A stretch of 64,000 nt of DNA from Mesostigma viride (Eukaryota > Streptophyta > Mesostigmatophyceae > Mesostigmatales > Mesostigmataceae), in the NCBI GenBank assembly GCA_009746045.1, contig RPFO01000246.1:1951940-2015939 (forward strand), read 5' to 3'. Numbering within the stretch: position 1 is the first letter of the stretch; each line of letters begins with the position of its first letter. Position numbers and translations under genes: made by a program. Under the pieces are notes generated by a model. That model did not search any database, was not told the DNA's origin, and saw nothing but the letters and a program-made list of their open reading frames with translations. Positions 50,295 through 57,549 of this stretch are shown piece after piece.

Positions 50295-50518
50295 ACCCAC
50301 AGATTGCCGGATCGTTAGTGTGTCCGTTTAGCTAGCGCGCCCGAATGCAGCTGTGGCATGCCTTAGGCATGAAGCCAGACTGGGGGTCTCTGCCCTTTCT
50401 CCTGTTGTGCACACACAGGGATTAAAAGCACTTCTTCGGTGCTCCGTGCATGACTCCCTAACGGGAGCACGAGTTAATTAATTAATTAATTAATTAATTA
50501 ATTAATTAATTAATTAAA
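50295..50518 (+). repeat. Family-1 copy E 3' end, hairpin and (TTAA)n tail
   Basis: Continuation of the 3' UTR interrupted at 24,987. ACCCACAGATTGCCGGATCG, GGCATGCCTTAGGCATG, CACACAGGGATTAAAAGCAC, then the terminal hairpin (GTGCTCCGTGCATGACTCCC / GGGAGCACGAG) and a (TTAA)n tail of about 45 bp. The hairpin loop contains a 4-nt CATG insertion relative to other copies. Confidence 0.85.
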
Positions 50519-50703
50519 GAAAATAGGTTTATATATCGATCCCTAATTATCGACACGTTCATCTCACTGGCTGCGCCGCCAGTGACCGTTGGGTGCAGAC
50601 CGTACTTGGCCCGAGGCCGCACGATGACAGGTATAGCAGTCTAGTCACATCATCGTGTGATCACAGATCCGGCTCCCCACTCTGATGAACGTTCCCTACA
50701 TAT
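50519..50703. other. Unassigned DNA
   Basis: No gene. Carries the target for the LINE insertion at 50,704. Confidence 0.4.
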
Positions 50704-50885
50704 ATTAAAAATATAATTACTTACAGCAGAGTGAAATCACTCAAACCAAAGCAAACGCCCAGCTATAAACCTATATACAGAGCCATGTCAAAGCTCTATA
50801 CTACGATAAGACCAATGGAAACGCCTAACGGGAGGAACCTAATAGCCCTGCTGCACCGCAAAATCAGCCCGCGTACGGCGGAGCA
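50704..50885 (-). mobile_element. Short 5'-truncated copy of the L1-like LINE
   Basis: 182 bp virtually identical to 34,530-34,711, containing the last ORF2 codons and the 3' UTR. It is flanked by a 12-bp duplication TTCCCTACATAT (50,692-50,703 and 50,886-50,897). Same LINE, same 3' end, different truncation point. Confidence 0.88.
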
Positions 50886-50897
50886 TTCCCTACATAT

Positions 50898-51169
50898 ATA
50901 GTACTCTAGTACCGTCCAATGCCAGGACCCTATGTATACTGGGTTATGGGTACTGACATCTGTCACGTACTGTCCCCAGTACCCAAAGTACATATACGTC
51001 CAACGAACCTATCTAGGGAAACCTATAAGACTTGACTAGCCGTCCTGTCTGAATAGACCACGTGGAATTTATATTCACATACCAACGTAGGTTTACAATG
51101 CTTATTCATACGTTGTATTCACATATTTGCCTTTGAGACTTAGTCTGCTGCAGCAAAGCATGGCGACTA
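50898..51169. other. Unassigned DNA
   Basis: No gene or repeat recognised. Includes AGTACC-rich short repeats near 50,905-50,990. Confidence 0.4.
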
Positions 51170-51583
51170 TGTAACTACGTGCACCGCCAACATACAGTAC
51201 ACAATTACCAGCCGTCTATAAGCCTTAGCTCCGGTGCTCCGTGACTCCCCGAACGGGATCACAAGTTTAATTAATTAATTAATAATTAATTAATTCATTA
51301 ATTAAGCCTTAGCTTAGCCCTTGTACAGCCAATGATGCTATGTCCTTAGTGGCCATGATCAGATCACTTGCGCCCACGCTCCTTGTTACAGTATGCTCAC
51401 ATGGGTCTTATTGCACCCACAGAGCTTGCCGGATCATCTATCGTGTCCGATTGCAGCTACGTGGCATGCCTCTGGCCCTTTCTTCCTGTTGTGCACATAC
51501 AGGGATTACACTGTAACTGAAGCACTCTGGTATACGTGCTCCGTGACTCCCCAACGGGAGCACGAGTCTAATTAATTAATTAA
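51170..51583 (+). repeat. Family-1 3' UTR copy with hairpin and tail, carrying a nested minimal copy
   Basis: Matches the family-1 3' UTR from about GTGCACCGCCAAC through GCCTTAGCTTAGCCCTTGTA, CATGGGTCTTATTGCACCCA, the terminal hairpin (GTGCTCCGTGACTCCCCAAC / GGGAGCACGAG, about 51,537-51,566) and a short (TTAA)n tail. It is 5'-truncated. A 72-bp insertion at 51,231-51,302 interrupts it. Confidence 0.75.
51231..51302 (+). mobile_element. 72-bp minimal family-1 insertion (hairpin plus tail only)
   Basis: Consists only of CCGGTGCTCCGTGACTCCCC-type hairpin and an (AATT)n tail. It is flanked by a perfect 12-bp duplication TAAGCCTTAGCT (51,219-51,230 and 51,303-51,314). This is an extreme 5' truncation of family 1. 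It shows that the hairpin and tail form the 3' end of the transposed RNA. Confidence 0.85.
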
Positions 51584-51599
51584 TCGAACGGCCCGAGCA

Positions 51600-52015
51600 C
51601 ATGCAGACCTGCATGGTTGGACTGCCTGGGCTTGGAGGCGCGGGCGGTAAGGCTGGAGATAGTGTCCGAAAACGGAGGCGATGCATGGTGAGTGGGGTTT
51701 CCAGTTGCCCGCCGCCTCTTCTGCTGCTAGGGATGGCCGGTCAGAGCTGCCGTACCGGGACCGCTTCAAACTGCTGGCCCCGGGGAGCCTGCTACCGGCA
51801 CTTTGGCGCGGCGTCGGACACAGACGACGACAATGATGAACGCCCGCATTGGTCTGGCATGGGCTAGGCTACGCACGCTCAACGCCTATACTGGCACTCA
51901 CCGCAAATCAGCGCCGACCGCAAGCCCATGCATGCTGCTCAAGGTCCTGGTCGTTACGGTGCTCGCGTACGTACATGGGGCCGAGGCCGGGCCTGGACGC
52001 TCACGACACAACAGA
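51600..52015 (+). pseudogene. LINE RT remnant (thumb and downstream)
   Basis: Frame-disrupted. The best part reads NARIGLAWARLRTLNAYTG, then LLKVLVVTVLAYVHGAEAG. This matches the 'RI..AW..F..L...(K)..LL...V...LLYGAE' region of LINE RTs. The upstream part resembles the fragment at 70-240 (TGGTTGGACTGCCTG shared). An (AATT)n tract follows at about 52,092-52,122, possibly its tail. Confidence 0.5.
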
Positions 52016-52183
52016 TGAACTCTAGGTTAGATGGCACGGTCACCCGGATATGCTCCGGGCGGCCCTGCACGTAGGGCTTTCCACGAACCGGTAATTAATT
52101 ATCGGTAACTAATTAATTAATTCATAGCACGTGATAGATAAATATTGACGTGCCACATGCAAGCCACGAGGTACTAGCCATGG

Positions 52184-53760
52184 CTGACGGCGGAGCTCAT
52201 AACTTTCACGTTTGAGCACCAAATTCGGCCGTGAATATCACAATCGCTTCGTCTTTCTAAGACGCACACGCTGATATAATTTTCCGAAGCTATTACGCAA
52301 TATATGACGAGCAAACGCTCCTCGACGCAACGCAGCCTGGCGGCTGCGCTAATAAGCCTTAATTGAAAATACGTCTGCAGCTCCGGCTGCAGCTTCGCCC
52401 TCAGGTCCGGCAGGCAGCGGTGACACTATAGTCGCGCACTGGTCCGGTCGCCTCGAAACCTCCCCGGCGGGCTTCCGGCCTGCCTCGCCTTCTGCATATC
52501 GCCTCAACCCAAACGCAGCCGCCCAGCCGAACCTAGCTGGTCTGAGAACGACGCCTGCCGAGCTATATTTTCCACCTTCAACGTCGAACACCGGCTATTT
52601 CGACATGCCACCCATCGGGATACAGGAGCTCGTGTTTTATGGGTCGTACGCCTCCCTTCTTGACCTGTGCCAGCGCCTCCAACGCTATCACTAATTCCGC
52701 GGCCAGTCTGACGGCAAGTTAATTTCTCACCGCGCCTGTCTGGCTGGTCCCGACCGCGCCTTCAGTTCGCCGCCCTCTTTTCCATGCATCCTTCAGTGCT
52801 CTGCCGTGGACCTCTGGCAACCCTCCCCCTTGACCGAATCCACCTTCCTCCTCCACCTCCGAGAAGCCATCTCACAGCACGTGACGCCCCTAGCTGCAGC
52901 TGTGGCAGCTGTGGGCCGCACGCTGCATGGCTGCTGAGCTCCCCGCCATCCCCACCGCCACCCTCCTCGCCTCCACCACCCCCCTTCCCTCCGCCTCCAT
53001 GCACCTCCACCGACTCCATCACCGCCCAGCTCCGCGCGACATTGACCAGCTAGCGCCTCAAGGACCACGCCATCGCCATCGGATGCCTGGAAAACACCGC
53101 AGGCCTCACCGCCCAGGCGGGCGAAGGACATTGCCGCCAAGCCACTGAGCTGGCCTGGCTGGTGATGCTCCTCCCATCCCGACCTGGGCGGACATGCTTA
53201 AGCAGCACACCACCTCCACCACCTCCTCCGGCGCCGTCGCATGCAGCACAGCTCCAGCAGCAGAAGCTCGACCTCCGCGAGGAGGCCGAGCTGGCCAAGC
53301 GCAGCCTAAAAGCGTCATCGTCAAGAACTTCGACATGGAGGAAGGTGAGAATTTCGAGAAGCTTGCACGTGCGTTTGAGAGCAAAATCCTTGATCGCATG
53401 GGCCTTCTTGGTGATCGCATTGGCCTTCTGGTCGCCCATCGCCTTCCCTGCGCGCGGGGTAAGACAGCCCGGGCGCCCCCGCTTCTTCTCATCTTTACGA
53501 GCCCGGCGGACAAAAAGGCTTTCGTTTCTCAGACGCCGCAAGCGGCTCGAGAAGACTCCCTTCACCTTGGACGACGGCTTGACCCTGGCACAGCAACAAC
53601 GGCGACGGGAGCTATGGCAGACCTACCTCCAGCTCCGGCCGACCAAGGCGGGCCAGCCGGTGTACTGGAAGGGGGCGCGGCCATCTACGTCGGCCACAAG
53701 CCCTGGCACGCGACCCCCTCGACCCCCGCGGCTCCAGTGACTCCAGACGCCCCAGCTTAG
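52184..53760 (+). pseudogene. Family-2 ORF1-like gene, copy F
   Basis: The 5' leader starts ATGGCTGACGGCGGAGCTC, the motif that begins family 1, and an ATG near 52,306 opens MTSKRSSTQRSLAAALISLN. After frame breaks there are a proline-rich segment, a conserved KNFDMEEGENFEKLARAF block, LLGDRIGLLVAHRLPCARGK (the RRM-like part) and QQQRRRELWQTYLQ, matching the ORF1p C-terminal block of family 1 (QQQRRDLWPEYLR). The last domain is intact but split between frames. No ORF2. It is a diverged relative of family 1. Confidence 0.6.
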
Positions 53761-54145
53761 GGGAATACAGCAGTAGCCGTAGTGTAGAATAGTTAGACCG
53801 TGGCCTTGTACATGCACGGCCTACTACAGGCACTATACCAGCTGACTCATGCCTTATTTAGTCATGTACATGTGTGCCCATGACGCGCAACACGCCAGAT
53901 GATGCCTCAGTAGCTTTATTTATTTAGTAATGCTGTGCCTATGCAGAGAGCTACTCAGTCTGCTGAGAAGCCATGCCCTAGCTCTGTATAGCCTTGCTGA
54001 TCTTCCACCCCACGATGGGCCCCCCTTATTATATAGTTGGGATGGGCTCTGATATAGATCACAGTGGTGCAGGTGCCCTTGGTGCACTTCGAGCAGGTGT
54101 AGTTTACATCCTACCCTTTAATTGCAGGAAGTATATAGCCCGGCC
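53761..54145 (+). repeat. Family-2 3' UTR of copy F, truncated
   Basis: Aligns with the copy G 3' UTR: GGGGAATACAGCAGTA, CATGTACATGTGTGCC, GCAGAGAGCT, GGTGCCCTTGG(T/G)GCAC, TTGCAGGAAGTA. The terminal hairpin and tail seen in G are missing. Confidence 0.65.
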
Positions 54146-54776
54146 AGACTGTATTTGTTGCGGGCCCGACCCTTGGAACAGGCGCAACAATGGAATAAAT
54201 TATGTATTTTGGCTTGTTGGGCATAGTCCGTAGGACTTTGGGACTCATTTGGGAATGGTCCCTTGGTCAGGACTTTTAAGTATGAAGTTATGACAGTTAG
54301 TGTGATTCGGACTAGTTATTTTGGGCCTAGGTTGATGTATGAGATCTTCTATATATAGGGTCCGGTGCAGTCGCGCCGCGCTGCGTACTTTATAGCTGGT
54401 TGATCGAGATCTTGTACTCATGCGTGGATACTGTAGCCTGGCGAGGGTCGATGTCGACACGAGGATCCTGTGTGGACTGCATGTTTTGGAATTCTCTGGA
54501 AGGTCTGATCGAGCGCCATGTCGGCACCACTTGCCAGCTTGGTGGCAGGCCTATAGATAGGTGAAATTGGTCCGTCTCGGCGAGGACGAGAGTCTCGTCC
54601 TCTTGGTTCGGAATAAAGTGTGTGTGTTGTCACCTGTCCGAACCCGGGGCATTTTCCAACTGCATTTGGTTTCTCTATCCTAAATGTAGGTTGCGTAGAT
54701 TAATTACATTAATCATCGTGAGCCGTACGTTTCAGTGCAAAAGCCGCATCTGTTCCGTTAATCCCACTCCCATAGG
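54146..54776. other. Unassigned DNA between copies F and G
   Basis: No gene recognised. GAGACTCTCGTCC / GGACGAGAGTCTC foldback-like words lie at about 54,578-54,602. Confidence 0.4.
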
Positions 54777-55603
54777 GTGGGTCGCACGTTGGCTGCTGAG
54801 CAGTCCTCACCATCCCCACCGCCACCGCCACCCTTCTCCCCCCCCCCCCCCCCCCCTCCGCCTCTGGACACCGACTCCATCACCGCCCAGCTCCGCGACA
54901 TTGACCAGCACATGGACAATGCCATCGCCATCGAGGTCGATCCTGCAGAACACAGCAGGCCTCACCGCCCAGGCGGTGAAGGACATTGCCCCCAAGCCAG
55001 CCCCTGCTGGCCTGGATGGCGATGCTCCTCCCATCCCGACCTGGGCGGACATGCAAGCAGCACGCCACCTCCACCACCTCCGCCGTCGCAGCACAGCTCC
55101 AGCAGCAGCAGACGCTCGACCTCCGCGAGGATCGAGGCCGAGCTCGCCAAGCGCAGCCTCAAAGTCACTGTCAAGAACTTCGACATGGAGGAAGGTGAGA
55201 ATTCCGAGAAGCTTGCACGTGCGTTTGAGAGAGAAATTCTTAGTCGCATGGGCCTTACCGGTGAGATCGAGCTAGTCGCCCACCGCCTTCCCCGCGCGCG
55301 GGGTAAGGCAGGGGCGCCCCCGCTCGATCCTTCTCACCTTTAACGCGTTAAGAACCCGGCGGACAAGATTTCTCTTCTCAGACGCCGCAAGCGGCTCGAG
55401 AAGACTCACTTCACCCTTGACGACGCCCTTGACCGACCCTGGCGCAGCAACAACGGCGACGGGAGCTATGGCCGACCTCCAGCTCCGGCAGACCAAGGCG
55501 GGGCATGCAGCCGGTGTACTGGAAGGGGGCGGCCATCTACGTCGGCCATAAGCCCTGGCATGCGACCCCCGCGGCCCCAACGACTCCAGACGCCCCAGCT
55601 TAG
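54777..55603 (+). pseudogene. Family-2 ORF1-like gene, copy G
   Basis: Begins within the gene (the leader is missing) with a proline-rich stretch over a C-run at 54,839-54,856, then DTDSITAQLRDIDQHMDNAI, DLGGHASSTPPPPPPPSQHS-like linker and KNFDMEEGENSEKLARAFER. The RRM-like part continues as RMGLTGEIELVAHRLPRARG and the ORF1p C-terminal block is in shifted frames. Relative to F it shows several 4-nt insertions (GAGGATCGAGG, CTTGACCGACCC, GCTCGATCC, GGCATGCAGCC), which account for the lost frame. Confidence 0.6.
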
Positions 55604-56045
55604 GGGAATACAGCAGTATAGTAGTGTAGAATAGATAGACCGTGGCCATGTACATGTACGCCTCCTACAAACACTATACCAGCTGATTCACGAGCATTAT
55701 TTAGCCATGTACATGTGTGCCTACGCTGTGCCACACCCCAGATGATGCCTAGCTTTATTTAGTTATGCTGTGCCCATGCAGAGAGCTGCTCTCTGCTGAG
55801 ATGCCACGCTCTAGCTCTTGTATAGCCATGATGATCTTCCCCCCCCATGCATGACGGGCTCCCCTTAGTTGGGTGTTGCTTGAGACTCTGGGGGGTGCCG
55901 GTGCCCTTGGGGCACCTATAGAGCAAGTGTCGTTTACATTCCCACCCTTGCAGGAAGTAGCTTAGAATGTATTATAGGCCATAATATGCCCCTTCTCAAG
56001 GGCTATGTGCTACATATACTCCCAACGGAGTTATGTTCCTAATTA
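55604..56045 (+). repeat. Family-2 3' UTR of copy G with hairpin and short tail
   Basis: Runs from GGGGAATACAGCAGTATAG to CATAATATGCCCCTTCTCAA, ACTCCCAACGGAGT (a hairpin with a CAAC loop) and CCTAATTAAT. This 3' end recurs at 56,165-56,290 and, reversed, at 4,064. Confidence 0.7.
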
Positions 56046-56129
56046 ATGGGTGGTCGCGGCTAATCCCGAAATCCGTAATAACCTACCCTACAACATAGGA
56101 TCTTTTTTCGCATGACCCGGACGGGTTTG

Positions 56130-56164
56130 TTACAGTATTACAGGCCCGGCCTGTAATACTGTAA
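56130..56164. repeat. 15-bp-arm palindrome
   Basis: TTACAGTATTACAGG (56,130-56,144) and its exact complement (56,150-56,164) around a CCCGG centre. It directly precedes another family-2 3' end. Confidence 0.85.
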
Positions 56165-56290
56165 TATGATATGCCCCTTCTCAGGGCTATGTGCCACATG
56201 TACTCCCAATTAACGGAGTCATGTTCCTAATTAATTAATTAATTAATTAATTAACCCAATCAATTAATTAATTAAGTAGCTTCCATCATC
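56165..56290 (+). repeat. Second family-2 3' end, hairpin and (AATT)n tail
   Basis: GATATGCCCCTTCTCAGGGC, CACATGTACTCCCAATTAAC with GGAGTCATG, then a tail of about 50 bp ending near 56,275. The hairpin loop carries a 4-nt AATT insertion (CTCCCAATTAACGGAG against CTCCCAACGGAG). Confidence 0.7.
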
Positions 56291-56398
56291 ATTCCGTCAT
56301 CATTCCGTCATCGCGACTAGGAGAAGTGCACCACCCTTATGCTGGCATCTGCCACCCCTATAGTGACCCTATAGTGACCGCGGCCTAGGATGGGTCTC

Positions 56399-56433
56399 AC
56401 CCTAAACCCTATGTAAACCCTAAAACCCTAAAC
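56399..56433. repeat. Interstitial telomere-like repeats
   Basis: CACCCTAAACCCTATGTAAA continuing CCCTAAAACCCTAAACC. Three near-perfect CCCTAAA/CCCTAAAA units plus one degenerate. The unit type is that of plants and green algae. It is too short to be a chromosome end. Confidence 0.75.
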
Positions 56434-56547
56434 CACTTGCAAAAAACAGAAGTGCCCGCCTGCCACCACTGCTCACCAGGTTGTGACATTTAGGCTGGCA
56501 TCTGTCACCACCCCGGCAGTTGTGAGGGTTTGGGGTGTGACAAGGAT

Positions 56548-56920
56548 GGCGAAAAATTGCACGTACTTACTCTTATATAAAGAACGCCCAATTTTTCGCC
56601 ACCCTGCCACCCCTTGGCGCGGGTCATAGGAGGTGTTTGTCAAGGTGTGAGAGTGATGGCGAAAAATTGCACGTACTTACTCTTAAGAAAAGAACGCCCA
56701 ATTTTTCGCCACCCTGCCACCCCTTGGCGCGGGTCATAGGAGGTGTTTGTCAAGGTGTGACAATGATGGCGAAAAATTGCACGTACTTACTCTTAAGAAA
56801 AGAACGCCCAATTTTTCGCCACCTTCCCCCACTGGCCGGCGCTGAGGTGGCGTGGGTTGTTGGAGGTGGCGAAAAATTGCACGTACTTACTCTTAAGAAA
56901 AGACCGCCCAATTTTTCGCC
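56548..56920. repeat. Four tandem hairpin units, 100-110 bp period
   Basis: Each unit has a 53-bp foldback that starts GGCGAAAAATTG and ends CAATTTTTCGCC, with CACGTACTTACTCTTAAG in the loop. Starts are at 56,548, 56,658, 56,768 and 56,868. The spacers of the first three share CCCTGCCACCCCTTGGCGCG or nearby sequence. The array ends one base before an ATG (56,921) and lies at the left edge of the virus-like block. Confidence 0.9.
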
Positions 56921-57085
56921 ATGGCCTCGCAGGGTGAGGGAGCCGGCGAGGGCCGCGCGGCGGGGTGTGACCGGAACCGGATCGACTTCTACTCGGCGAT
57001 GAGGAGACATTGAGCGCGACGTCTTGGAGGTTGTAAACCGTTTTTACAAAGAAATGCATGGCAGAAACGGGCTTCATTAAAATAT
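56921..57085 (+). CDS. Short plus-strand reading frame(s) at the viral edge
   Basis: An ATG directly after the last hairpin opens MASQGEGAGEGRAAG..., 30 codons ending at 57,013. A second frame overlapping its end reads DIERDVLEVVNRFYKEMHGR and stops near 57,078. Joined by a one-base shift they would be one protein of about 55 residues. No family is recognised. This is weak evidence. Confidence 0.25.
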
Positions 57086-57091
57086 TAAATT

Positions 57092-57526
57092 TTACTTATC
57101 CGCTCCCTGCAGGAAAGGAGCGATTTCATCCATCGACAGGCCAGACAACGACGTGATCGAATAATCCTTCTCATCGCCCCACCACGAGGGTTTATACCTA
57201 TCAAGAAACGCGTGCATGTCCGCCTTCGAAATTTCCAAGTAACCACCGCCACGGCTGTTGCCCTTCGCCCCTTTGGCAGAAATTCCCAGAGTCGGGCTTA
57301 ACAACCTGTTGACGAGCCCGCTACACTGTGCAAAAGACAAACTACCAGCCTCGCCTGCTCGCCGTTGGTATCCAAACGTTGAGCGCATGAACCAGGCCTT
57401 GTCGGCAATTTCGCTATCAATTTTATTCCCTAGTGCAATCGTCTCGTCGCGCGTCAACTTCATTGTGAGATTGGACGGATCAGCCGTCGTGATGAAGTCG
57501 ATGATAGGCGTCCCTTCTAGTAGCTA
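57092..57526 (-). CDS. Hypothetical viral protein, possible missing start
   Basis: 123 residues from the first ATG at 57,463 (MKLTRDETIALGNKIDSEIA). The same frame is open upstream to about 57,526 and reads protein-like (TPIIDFITTADPSNL) without an ATG, so the true start may be lost. The rest includes RMSTFGYQRR-like basic and GGGYLEISKADMHAFLDRYK segments. No domain recognised. It follows the primase-helicase stop by about 25 bp on the same strand, as in a compact viral genome. Confidence 0.5.
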
Positions 57527-57549
57527 GAGCGTAATGGCCAGAGACTGTG

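Noticed and set aside
56399-56433. Chromosome end
   Set aside because: Only a few units, inside the contig, with genes and repeats on both sides.
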